Positions 57,711-64,000 of a stretch of DNA of 64,000 bases are shown here, one piece after another. Position 1 is the first letter of the stretch. Each line of letters opens with the position of its first letter. The notes under the pieces are model-generated. The model saw only the letters and a program-made list of their open reading frames with translations. It was not told where the DNA came from and ran no database searches. Position numbers and translations under genes: made by a program. This DNA is from Halioxenophilus aromaticivorans. Lineage in GTDB: Bacteria; Pseudomonadota; Gammaproteobacteria; Pseudomonadales; Cellvibrionaceae. The stretch spans positions 186,001 to 250,000 of the forward strand of contig NZ_AP031496.1 of assembly GCF_042850945.1 (NCBI RefSeq), read 5' to 3'.

Positions 57711-57795
57711 CGTATAACGCCGCCAACACAGGCGAGAAACTTGTTGTGAGTCCAGCACCAGCTTGCTGGTGCGATTGTGGTTGGCTTTGTTAGTG
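57711..57795 (-). repeat. attC site
   Basis: Left box CGTATAACGCCGCC, right box GGCTTTGTTAGTG; hairpin ACCAGCTTGCTGGT. A relative of the site at 53031. Confidence 0.9.
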
Positions 57796-58143
57796 TTCTT
57801 GGTCAACATTAAGAGCAAGGATCTCAATTGCATTATTTACCTTAAATTTATCAGCTTTGCTAAGTTGACTGAATTTTTGACTGACGCCCACTGTATTAAA
57901 GTTTTGAGCTTTTGACTTGTTGCGTATGCCCAAGACTACCCAGTCAGCAGTGACTCCAAGCTCGCGTATCAAATTAGCTAAAACGTCCATATTTGGTTCG
58001 CGAGTTCCGTTTAAATAGTTTGAAATAGCCCCCTGGGTGATGCCCAACAGCTCAGCCATATCTTTTTGTGTTAGGTCAAGCTCTTTCATCCGCTCTCGGA
58101 CTCTATCGTTCCAATTTTTGATGGCACAATCTCCTGAGAACAC
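57790..58143 (-). CDS. XRE-family helix-turn-helix regulator (cassette)
   Basis: This protein of about 117 residues has a HTH_3 domain, MKELDLTQKDMAELLGITQG and AISNYLNGTREPNMDVLANL, as in SinR/434 Cro proteins. The C-terminal half is a short helical tail. The GTG at 58143 lies in the attC crossover box (GTTAGTG), so the cassette junction supplies the start; AGGAG lies just after it, which hints at a later non-standard start instead. The target is unknown. Confidence 0.8.
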   Translation of the reverse strand: MFSGDCAIKNWNDRVRERMKELDLTQKDMAELLGITQGAISNYLNGTREPNMDVLANLIRELGVTADWVVLGIRNKSKAQNFNTVGVSQKFSQLSKADKFKVNNAIEILALNVDQEH

Positions 58144-58201
58144 TAACGCCGCCATTATTTGCGGCTGCACAGCAGCCGTCAAATAGATGGCTTTGTTAGC
58201 T
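58141..58201 (-). repeat. attC site, short
   Basis: Left box CACTAACGCCGCC, right box GGCTTTGTTAGC; hairpin GCGGCTGCACAGCAGCCG. About 60 bp, the shortest in the array. Confidence 0.88.
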
Positions 58202-58550
58202 TTTTATTGAATACCTTAAAAATTCCGCTCTTAATTAAATTATTCTCTATTGAATAAATACAAAGCATTTCAACGCTACCAAGTCCCTCAGGAAAGTTAC
58301 GTATAATTAATTCATGGTCTATGACTGTATCGTCGTATACTCTCCGCTCTATTATGCTTGCGTTTAAATCTGGTTCTAAGAAACGAGCTGCGATATTCTT
58401 TTGAATTTCTGCTCGGCCATTTGCCAAAATTTCGCCATCAATAGAGCGCTGCACTGCTTCGACGGCGTAGGTCGACGCCCATTCAGCGGCATCTTTCCTG
58501 TTGTATGCGGCTAGTTGCCTATCTACAACTTCGATTATTTTGTCGTTCAC
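58179..58550 (-). CDS. SnoaL-like/NTF2-fold protein (cassette)
   Basis: This 123-residue protein begins with helices MNDKIIEVVDRQLAAYNRKD and AAEWASTYAVEAVQ and then beta strands (NASIIERRVYDDTVIDHELI), the cone-like NTF2 fold of SnoaL-like proteins. Members include isomerases, cyclases and orphan binding proteins. The function is open. It reads in cassette direction. Confidence 0.82.
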   Translation of the reverse strand: MNDKIIEVVDRQLAAYNRKDAAEWASTYAVEAVQRSIDGEILANGRAEIQKNIAARFLEPDLNASIIERRVYDDTVIDHELIIRNFPEGLGSVEMLCIYSIENNLIKSGIFKVFNKKLTKPSI

Positions 58551-58570
58551 TTCTACCTCAGCTTTATTAA

Positions 58571-58693
58571 GCTAACGCTACCAGCACAGGCCGGAGCTGT
58601 GTTGATTGGTTTGTGCTAGCGTAGCGTTAAGGCACAAACCGAGCAACATAGCGGAGGTCCAGCCAGCTTGCTGGCGAGTGTGGCTGGAATTGT
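58571..58693 (-). repeat. attC site, main part, interrupted by IS110-like copy B
   Basis: GCTAACGCTACCAGCACAGG opens the site and ...GGAATTGT ends it at the IS. It differs from the copy-A site at three bases in the left arm only; TTGTTATATG resumes at 59906. Confidence 0.85.
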
Positions 58694-58901
58694 ATGGTTG
58701 GAATAACACGATTTCCCTTCCTGTTATCTAAGCGATAAAGTGTGGCCCATGTCTGCGGCAACAGACATTCAGCACGGTAGCTCGATGGCTGAAAGGCACC
58801 GGTATTACCGAGTCCGTTAACAAGCCGGAGCGCCGTGCTGACCCTACTTTTAACTCGAACAGTCGAAGGGGCCACGAGCCCGAATGTAGCAAGGGTGAGT
58901 T
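58694..58901 (+). ncRNA. Candidate bridge/seek RNA leader of IS110-like copy B
   Basis: Identical to the leader of copy A: 7-bp hairpin at 58749-58768, then the CAGCACGG / CCGTGCTG stem (58770-58777 with 58833-58840). Confidence 0.5.
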
Positions 58902-59858
58902 ATGAACACAACCTCTAGAGCGAACATCAAACAAGAACGAAATATTGGTATCGATGTGGGTAAAACTTTTCTCGATATTCACATTTTGGAGTGTGATCGT
59001 TATTGGCAAATTCACAACACAGAAAGTGACATTAAAAATCTTATTAAAACTTTACGGCGTTATAACTTAACCCGAATCGTTGTTGAGGCCACAGGTGGAT
59101 ATGAGCGATCGCTCGTTGAAGCTTTGGCAGACGCAGACATGCCGGTTGTCGTTGTTCAACCTATGAATATTCGGCAGTTCGCGAAGGCTCAAGGAGTGAT
59201 GGCTAAAACGGATAAGATTGATGCTCGAATCATTGCTCAATTCAGTGCGATTATGAAGCCTGAGGTTAGAGCAATAAGTAGCAAAAAGGTACGGTACGTC
59301 AAGGACTTACTGGCGAGAAAGCGACAGTTGATCGAAGCTAGAACCCAAGAGCTTAATCGGCTTCACAAGTCAGTAAACAGATTAGAGAGATCGCACGCTA
59401 GACTAATTAAAGTTCTGGACAAAGAAATAGATTGGGTCAACGTTCGACTTACGAAAGCTGTGGCTGAGGTGACGGAATGGCAATCTACCTATGATCTCTT
59501 GTTGAGCGTTCCTGGTGTAGGTCCGGCGGTAGCGCATACGCTCTTAGGAGAGCTACCAGAACTTGGTTCATTGAGTAGCCGACAAGTCGGCGCGCTTTGC
59601 GGGTTAGCGCCCTACAATCGAGATAGTGGGAGCATGCGAGGCAAACGAAGAATCAAAGGTGGCCGAGCACCAATTAGAACCGTTTTGTATATGGCAATGA
59701 TGAGTGCGATTCAATGTAATCCAATCATGAAAAACTTCTTCAACAAGTTGGTTGCATCAGGAAAGCACAAGAAGGTAGCGCTCACCGCCTGCATGCGAAA
59801 AATGATGACCATATTAAACGCCATGGTGCGTGATGGAAGTCGGTGGCAAGAGGCCTAA
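58902..59858 (+). CDS. IS110-family transposase/recombinase, copy B
   Basis: This 318-residue DEDD recombinase is identical to that at 49574-50530 (NIGIDVGKTFLDIHIL, AKTDKIDARIIAQFS, DSGSMRGKRRIKG). The frame is intact, so both elements could be active. Confidence 0.93.
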   Translation: MNTTSRANIKQERNIGIDVGKTFLDIHILECDRYWQIHNTESDIKNLIKTLRRYNLTRIVVEATGGYERSLVEALADADMPVVVVQPMNIRQFAKAQGVMAKTDKIDARIIAQFSAIMKPEVRAISSKKVRYVKDLLARKRQLIEARTQELNRLHKSVNRLERSHARLIKVLDKEIDWVNVRLTKAVAEVTEWQSTYDLLLSVPGVGPAVAHTLLGELPELGSLSSRQVGALCGLAPYNRDSGSMRGKRRIKGGRAPIRTVLYMAMMSAIQCNPIMKNFFNKLVASGKHKKVALTACMRKMMTILNAMVRDGSRWQEA

Positions 59859-59905
59859 TAAAGTAAGAATTGCTTGCGGTAGACTTGACTTGGAACCACA
59901 GTCGC

Positions 59906-60241
59906 TTGTTATATGTGGTGGCCATGTTGCTACTTGGTTTTTTGTTTATGTGTGGCACGGCCAAAAAATGTGGGCCACGGTTTTGAAAATTGGTGCTTTG
60001 TTTCGCGGGCTGCTGAGAACGAACGGGAGGAGGGTGTGTATTTACTGCTTTACCTTCCGTTGGTGCCGCGTTGCTGCCTTGCGATTTTTGTTTTGGCTCT
60101 GAGCCTAAGTTTACCACTATAGAGCTATATTGCTACTTTAGCTTTACGCTGTAGGTGGTGCTACTGAGCTACTGGATTGCGCTGATACTTAGGCGTGAAT
60201 CACTGGGATGGTTCAGTTCGCTACTCCCAAACCACCGAAGA
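59906..60241. other. ORF-less cassette, copy 3
   Basis: This 336-bp cassette is related to 50578-50916 and 52173-52500 with the same block order (TTTCGCGGGCTGCTGAGAAC, CTTTACCTTCCGTTGGTGCC, GCCTAAGTTTACCAC). A 111-codon minus-strand frame crosses the blocks here, but it is broken by stops or shifts in the other two copies, so I do not call it a gene. Confidence 0.65.
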
Positions 60242-60332
60242 CTTATAACGCCCGCAACATGGGCCGAGTGAAGCGAAGCGTAAGGAGGTCCAGCGCCACG
60301 AAGTGGTGCGACCATGGTTGCGATTGTTATAC
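60242..60332 (-). repeat. attC site
   Basis: Left box CTTATAACGCCCGC, right box GCGATTGTTATAC; GGAGGTCCAGCGCCACGAAG in the middle. It belongs to the GNAT cassette at 60327. Confidence 0.88.
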
Positions 60333-60812
60333 AAGCCACTTGTACAATACATAAGCGTCTACGAGCCCTTTTTTACTGTGATTGAAAGCGCATGGTAATG
60401 TACCTACAATTTGAAAATCTAGTTTTTCCCATAGCTGTAATGAGGGCAGATTGGTGCACACCACCAAATTAAATTGCATTGCTTTGTATCCAAGCTCAAC
60501 AGCATATTTTAAAGAATGCGTTGCTAACCTGAAACCGACACCGCTACCCCTGGCGAATGGACTTACAACGTAGCCTGCGTTCGCGACGTGTGAGCCTAGC
60601 CCCATCTGGTTATTTTTGAGGTGGTAGCTTCCGATAACTTTACCATCATTAAGTGCTACGAACGTATGTGCGGGTTTCTCTATCCAGTAACAGCGAGCTT
60701 CTTCTTCACTCGTGTCAACATGATTGGGGAAGGTGTCACCTTCTTTGAAGACGCTTCGAAGTATTCCCCACACTTCATCCCAATCAGATTTCCGGTATTC
60801 TCTAATTTCCAC
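60327..60812 (-). CDS. GNAT-family N-acetyltransferase (cassette), relative of 26940-27431
   Basis: This protein of about 161 residues has HTFVALNDGKVIGSYHLKNN, the acetyl-CoA region VSPFARGSGVGFRLATHSLK and TNLPSLQLWEKLDFQIVG, ending YVLYKWLV. I chose the GTG at 60812 (VEIREYRKSDW); the frame extends to 60854. It resembles the chromosomal GNAT at 26940-27431 over its whole length. The substrate is unknown. Confidence 0.87.
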   Translation of the reverse strand: MEIREYRKSDWDEVWGILRSVFKEGDTFPNHVDTSEEEARCYWIEKPAHTFVALNDGKVIGSYHLKNNQMGLGSHVANAGYVVSPFARGSGVGFRLATHSLKYAVELGYKAMQFNLVVCTNLPSLQLWEKLDFQIVGTLPCAFNHSKKGLVDAYVLYKWLV

Positions 60813-60830
60813 TCTATTTGCTCTTAGGGG

Positions 60831-60905
60831 GTATAACGCCGCAAGCAAAGGCAAGCGTTAGCGAGTCCAGCACCGAAGGTGCGATTTTGCCTTGCTTTGT
60901 TACAC
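60831..60905 (-). repeat. attC site
   Basis: Left box GTATAACGCCGC, right box TTGCTTTGTTACAC; arms GCAAGCAAAGGCAAG / CTTGC with ACCGAAGGT loop. Confidence 0.88.
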
Positions 60906-61286
60906 GTTAACTTTGTACTTGAGATCATTGGCCTCATCACCTGTGATGCCCCTGAAGCCCCATTGATGTGGGGCTTGTTCCTTAATGGTTATTTCAACAT
61001 CGATTGGGGACAACAAAAGCTGGTTTTCAAGTTGTTGAAAAAGAGACTTGATAAGTGCTTTTTGTGTCTCAGGTTTACGGCCGGCCATCATGTTTATTTC
61101 TATAACAGTGTATGCATCAGTTCTACCACCTGGGAAATAAAAGTCTTCTCTATCCAGTGGCACAAATCTGTGGGCACGTTTGTCTTCTGGCATGCCGAGA
61201 ACAGACTGCATGCAGCCGTGAATTACATCAGAGAGTTTTGCCTTGATAGGATTTAGGTTTTCTTTGATCCCGTATACTACGATCAT
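60900..61286 (-). CDS. Tautomerase-superfamily protein (Tautomerase_2-like, cassette)
   Basis: This protein of about 128 residues begins MIVVYGIKENLNPIKAKLSD and contains HRFVPLDREDFYFPGGRTDA and TVIEINMMAGRKPETQKALI, the Tautomerase_2/MIF-like fold. The ATG at 61286 follows AAGGAAC. Position 2 is Ile, so the catalytic Pro1 of 4-oxalocrotonate-type tautomerases is absent, as in one subgroup of this family. It may therefore have another activity. It reads in cassette direction. Confidence 0.83.
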   Translation of the reverse strand: MIVVYGIKENLNPIKAKLSDVIHGCMQSVLGMPEDKRAHRFVPLDREDFYFPGGRTDAYTVIEINMMAGRKPETQKALIKSLFQQLENQLLLSPIDVEITIKEQAPHQWGFRGITGDEANDLKYKVNV

Positions 61287-61304
61287 ACTTGTTCCTTCAT
61301 AGAC

Positions 61305-61433
61305 GTGTAACGCCGCCATTTGCGGCAAATTTGGAGTGGAACGTTTTGCGCTAGCGTAGCTTTTAAGCGTAAAACGAGCCACGGAAAATTTGTCCAGCCA
61401 GCTTGCTGGCGATGCAAGATGGCCTTGTTATGC
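61305..61433 (-). repeat. attC site
   Basis: Left box GTGTAACGCCGCC, right box GGCCTTGTTATGC; long arms AACGTTTTGCGC / GCGTAAAACG. It belongs to the VOC cassette. Confidence 0.88.
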
Positions 61434-61808
61434 ATGTTTGTTTACCCTCCATGGTGGGTTTAGACGATTTTCACCCGCCCAATACAATATGATTTTATTT
61501 CCTGCAGGATCGTGAAGGATTGCCTCACGCCAAAGATACTGCATATCCGTAGGGTCTTGATAAAATTTAAACCCTTTTTCTTTTAGAGAGGAAACCAATT
61601 TGTCAAGATTTTCATCTTCAAAGTATATGGCGCCACCGTTAGTAAATTTCTCAGTTTCCAGCGATAGAGAAAATGTGGCCCCTCCTTCAGGGCAGACGAA
61701 TCGAGCGTAATGTGGAGTATCGACAATTTGCAAAAATCCCATTCTTCTGTAGAAATCCACTGATTCTTCCATCTCTGAGACAGGTAATGTCACTTGATTC
61801 ATGTTCAT
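61428..61808 (-). CDS. VOC (glyoxalase-like) family protein (cassette)
   Basis: This 126-residue protein has VTLPVSEMEESVDFYRRMGF at the start, YARFVCPEGGATFSLSLETE, and a C-terminal EAILHDPAGNKIILYWAGE, the metal-site pattern of the VOC fold. The ligand is unknown. It is not closely like the chromosomal VOC genes at 25223 and 34038. It reads in cassette direction. Confidence 0.87.
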   Translation of the reverse strand: MNMNQVTLPVSEMEESVDFYRRMGFLQIVDTPHYARFVCPEGGATFSLSLETEKFTNGGAIYFEDENLDKLVSSLKEKGFKFYQDPTDMQYLWREAILHDPAGNKIILYWAGENRLNPPWRVNKHA

Positions 61809-61826
61809 TACTGAATCCTAGAGTTT

Positions 61827-61896
61827 GCATAACGCCCAAAGCAGCGGCGGCGAAGCCGTCCAGCCCGTAGGGCGATGCTGCCTTTGTTTGTTATGT
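61827..61896 (-). repeat. attC site
   Basis: Left box GCATAACGCCC, right box TTTGTTTGTTATGT; very similar to the site at 56123. Confidence 0.88.
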
Positions 61897-61898
61897 GC

Positions 61899-62135
61899 TT
61901 AATCAATAGGATACAGCTCAAAATCGACGAACTGCTCCCATTTTTTAAACCAAACATAAAATAGAGACTCATCATTCGATTCCATCAACTGAAAGCAGAT
62001 ATTTTTTTCTGTGTTTACCCACGAGTTCAAATAGTACAAACCGTCTGGGAATTGACGACCCTTAGCGTTGTACACCTCGTAATTCTCTTCCATTAGACCA
62101 GGTTTGAAATTCTCAACAACCATGTACTTCTTCAA
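61899..62135 (-). CDS. DUF3303 family protein (cassette)
   Basis: This 78-residue protein matches the small DUF3303 group: MKKYMVVENFKPGLMEENYE, GRQFPDGLYYLNSWVNTEKN and ICFQLMESND, ending FVDFELYPID. The start is a TTG at 62135, supported by AAGGAG eight bases upstream. The ferredoxin-like fold suggests a stress-response-like dimer, but function is unknown. It reads in cassette direction. Confidence 0.85.
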   Translation of the reverse strand: MKKYMVVENFKPGLMEENYEVYNAKGRQFPDGLYYLNSWVNTEKNICFQLMESNDESLFYVWFKKWEQFVDFELYPID

Positions 62136-62152
62136 AACTTCTCCTTAGTAGC

Positions 62153-62212
62153 GCATAACGCCGGAGTTAAGTGGCGGCGCGTAGCGCCGTCCACTTGAAC
62201 GACTTGTTAGCC
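62153..62212 (-). repeat. attC site
   Basis: Left box GCATAACGCCGG, right box CGACTTGTTAGCC; hairpin GGCGGCGCGTAGCGCCG. Confidence 0.88.
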
Positions 62213-62219
62213 CGGCTAC

Positions 62220-62693
62220 TTATTGAAGAAATTGCCTCATTTTCCTGCCGCCAACCGGAACCAACCCGTTTTGTTTATAAAATGCCAACGTCCTTTCGAA
62301 TTCAGGCAGAGGTGGCGTGCATAACTCGATGCACGACCATCCATTACTTAGGCCATACTCCCTAACCTTAGAAATCAAACTTTCGCCAACACCAAAAGAC
62401 CTAAAATCAGGATCGACATAAAATTCAGGGATGATTCCTACTTTACCACCAGCATATAGAGCATATGATTCTGTGAAAGTGGACACAGCAATTGCCTTTG
62501 AAGATGAATAACCAATGATTGCGCCATATTTGCAATTATGGATCAACTCCCTACATCTCTTTATAGTCTCATTAACATCTATATTAAAATGTTTTGAATT
62601 AGTTCTTTTACTAATTTCTTCGGTCAACTTTATCACCATGATAGCCACATTATCAGCATCACTTTCATCCGCAATTTTAAATTTAATATCCAT
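62220..62693 (-). CDS. GNAT-family N-acetyltransferase (cassette)
   Basis: This 157-residue GNAT protein has MDIKFKIADESDADNVAIMV, AISTFTESYALYAG-type strands, the acetyl-CoA region FYVDPDFRSFGVGESLISKV and the C-terminal ERTLAFYKQNGLVPVGG. The subgroup resembles aminoglycoside-type acetyltransferases in layout only. It reads in cassette direction, with 18 bp between its start and the next split attC. Confidence 0.87.
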   Translation of the reverse strand: MDIKFKIADESDADNVAIMVIKLTEEISKRTNSKHFNIDVNETIKRCRELIHNCKYGAIIGYSSSKAIAVSTFTESYALYAGGKVGIIPEFYVDPDFRSFGVGESLISKVREYGLSNGWSCIELCTPPLPEFERTLAFYKQNGLVPVGGRKMRQFLQ

Positions 62694-62710
62694 ATCAGTT
62701 TCTTGTTAAG

Positions 62711-62717
62711 GCTAACG
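62711..62717 (-). repeat. Left half of an attC crossover box split by IS1182-like copy 3
   Basis: GGCTAAC precedes the IS end, the same break point as at 46077 and 54362. The remainder should lie near 64478, outside the window. Confidence 0.75.
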
Positions 62718-64000
62718 AGACTGTAGAAAAACTAAATCGGCAATCCCTGGTATTTCGTTACTACTTCTCATAGTCTCATCGACCCATTTTTAAACTGTTC
62801 TGTCGATATTTTATGTGATATCGCGTTCGTCGACTTGTTGTCGCTACGCCACTAGTTTATCGCCCCGTAGTTGGCGATTTTTTCAATATTATGGACTAAA
62901 CAATATAGTTGCCATTGTCCCTGCACCTTTTGTTTGCCTCGAAGAGAGAATCGATTTAACCCTTTCTGGGTGCCTATGTTAGCAAACACCGGTTCTACTG
63001 TAGACATTCGATGCCCGTAAACTTGTTTTCCGTACCGACTATCCACTCGTCTTTGCATCCAAGCAGTTGGTGATTTTGAAGTGTTCACAGTGAAGGACAC
63101 TTGTCTACCGTGGCCTTCTCTGGTGTCAGCGGAGGAGGGGTTGCGCATACATTCATGCTTTCTCACGCAGTTGCGGCAATCTGTCAACTTCCCTTCAAAT
63201 GCGAGTTTCATTTTACCGTAGTCGTCTATCGATTCCGTATGTAACCACATTTGATTCCCTTCAGGGCAAATGCAGGTTTTATTTCGTTTGTTTAATTTAA
63301 ACTCTGATGCCGGGATAACTTTCTTTACACCTTTTACGCTATCTTGGTGTCGCTTACCGTGATCGCTCTTCTGGCTTTTGAATTTTGGGTCGCGAGATCG
63401 GAAGGCGTTGTCTGGTACGTAGGCGTTTATCTCTTCCTCTTTCAGATAGGCATAATTAGCTTCGTTGGCAAACCCGGTATCAGCGGTGACAACGATTTGG
63501 TCTTCTATTAGACTACCGAATTCAGCACCAGCGTAACGCTGTTGAATCTTATCCAATACTGGCTTTAGTGTGTGGTGTTCTTGGCCTTCACCGAATGCTT
63601 GGGCATCGACAATGATTTGGTGCTTTTTGTCGACGGCAGCGACGCCGTTGTAGCCCTGTATTGTGCCTTTACTGGTAAGCATCTTAGCCGATTCATTGTC
63701 GGTGATATTGCTTTTTACTTCCTTTGGCCGTTTACCTTGCCCCATCCTTGGGGCTGCTGTCTTTAGGAATTGGTCGATTTTGCTAAAGTGTTTATCCAGC
63801 GTGCCGAGTGTTTTTTCGAGTTGATCCTTCCTATCACCTTCGCCTTTTCTACGCCGATCCAGACTCTTGTGTTCTTTCATGCAAGCTTTAATTTGTTGTT
63901 GAATCTTGTCCCGCTTACGCGCAAGCTCATCAAAGGTGCCAGAATGTTCTTTGGCGGCGTTAGAGGAGATCTTGCACCCATCAATAGCAATCAGTTCGTG
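62718..64000 (-). mobile_element. IS1182-like insertion sequence, copy 3 (cut by window end)
   Basis: The left end and all visible sequence match copy 1. A full copy would end near 64477. It sits in the crossover box of yet another attC. Confidence 0.85.
62852..64000 (-). CDS. IS1182-like transposase, copy 3 (N-terminus outside window)
   Basis: The visible 383 C-terminal codons are the same as in copy 1, including GNQMWLHTESIDDYGK and the catalytic VVTADTGFANEANYAYL and VEPVFANIG parts. The frame is open to the window edge. The missing start should lie near 64405. Confidence 0.87.
   Translation of the reverse strand, partial: HELIAIDGCKISSNAAKEHSGTFDELARKRDKIQQQIKACMKEHKSLDRRRKGEGDRKDQLEKTLGTLDKHFSKIDQFLKTAAPRMGQGKRPKEVKSNITDNESAKMLTSKGTIQGYNGVAAVDKKHQIIVDAQAFGEGQEHHTLKPVLDKIQQRYAGAEFGSLIEDQIVVTADTGFANEANYAYLKEEEINAYVPDNAFRSRDPKFKSQKSDHGKRHQDSVKGVKKVIPASEFKLNKRNKTCICPEGNQMWLHTESIDDYGKMKLAFEGKLTDCRNCVRKHECMRNPSSADTREGHGRQVSFTVNTSKSPTAWMQRRVDSRYGKQVYGHRMSTVEPVFANIGTQKGLNRFSLRGKQKVQGQWQLYCLVHNIEKIANYGAIN

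Larger units (their letters stand above)
58694..59905 (+). mobile_element. IS110/IS1111-family element in attC, copy B
   Basis: The element is about 1212 bp, in the same position and direction inside an attC of the same family as copy A. No base differences from copy A were noticed across the element, so one copy is recent or both are homogenised. Confidence 0.87.
35998..62717 (-). other. Integron gene-cassette array (distal part; integrase expected beyond the right end)
   Basis: About 28 clear attC sites and several decayed ones separate small cassettes. On the + strand each site starts with a YAACGCC-like box and ends with a TTGTTAY-like box; the reverse complement (TAACAA ... GGCGTTA) is the canonical direction, in which gene precedes attC. 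Cassettes therefore read right to left, and attI/intI should be to the right. No tyrosine recombinase is encoded in the window. Several toxin-antitoxin cassettes lie in the opposite direction and must use their own promoters. The array continues past base 64000. Confidence 0.9.

Noticed and set aside
59782..60117. A 111-codon minus-strand frame in ORF-less cassette copy 3
   Set aside because: Copy 1 has a stop in the first codons and copy 2 is shifted; the frame also runs into the IS transposase on the other strand.
34386..64000. Integron integrase gene
   Set aside because: I looked for a tyrosine recombinase in all frames given; the only recombinases are IS transposases of the IS630, IS66, IS110 and IS1182 types.

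Overview
The window looks like a chromosomal segment of a marine-type gammaproteobacterium, most likely Cellvibrio/Simiduia/Saccharophagus-like. This is an inference from gene content and order (ftsX-rpoH, TrmB, Rsd/AlgQ, the N-acetylglutaminylglutamine amide operon, c-di-GMP enzymes, a FadE-type acyl-CoA dehydrogenase beside a LiuA-type one). No rRNA or tRNA gene was found to fix the taxonomy.

1-23.5 kb is ordinary core chromosome. It holds the ftsX tail, rpoH, a DUF423 membrane protein, trmB and a lipoprotein; a WD40 lipoprotein and rsd; a three-gene operon for the dipeptide osmolyte NAGGN (asparagine-synthase-like amidotransferase, GNAT/ATP-grasp synthetase, M42 peptidase); a rare fusion of a dual-specificity phosphatase and a diacylglycerol-kinase domain; an exported amidase; a TPR-GGDEF cyclase and a PAS-GGDEF-EAL protein; a MOSC protein; and an AraC-type regulator divergent from two acyl-CoA dehydrogenases. 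23.5-34.4 kb is a run of small, mostly single-domain genes, all on the minus strand (GNAT acetyltransferases, VOC proteins, hexapeptide acetyltransferases, HAD, Map, isochorismatase-like, YnfA, GFA). It is accessory-like but has no recombination sites that I can see.

34.6-64 kb is the main interest: the distal part of a large chromosomal integron cassette array. About 28 clear attC sites and several decayed ones punctuate it. On the + strand each attC reads from a TAACGCC-like box to a TTGTTA-like box, which is the reverse complement of the usual way attC is written. The cassettes are therefore oriented on the minus strand, and the integrase and attI should lie to the right of base 64000; no integrase gene is in the window. 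Cassette cargo includes toxin-antitoxin modules (VapBC, YefM-YoeB, BrnTA-like, two CcdAB, decayed HigBA and RelBE, and a PIN protein with a 257-aa partner), GNAT enzymes, duplicated cold-shock proteins, a SAM methyltransferase, a nucleotidyltransferase-fold protein, DUF6194, DUF3303, YjbR/MmcQ, SnoaL-like, VOC and tautomerase proteins, and a family of three related cassettes without convincing genes.

The array is invaded by insertion sequences with striking site choice. Three copies of an IS1182-like element sit exactly at the integrase crossover triplet of three different attC sites (AAC on both sides of each complete copy). Two identical IS110/IS1111-type elements sit at the opposite end of two attC sites of one family, and their 5' non-coding leader folds in a way that suggests a bridge/seek RNA. 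An IS66 element with an 8-bp target duplication separates one cassette gene from its attC, and an IS66 relic lies further left. The left edge of the array is eroded: a nonsense-mutated IS630 transposase, a frameshifted relE and a frameshifted higB. Upstream of yefM there are eight GTAC cores with an exact 12-bp period, which looks like an expanded YefM operator.
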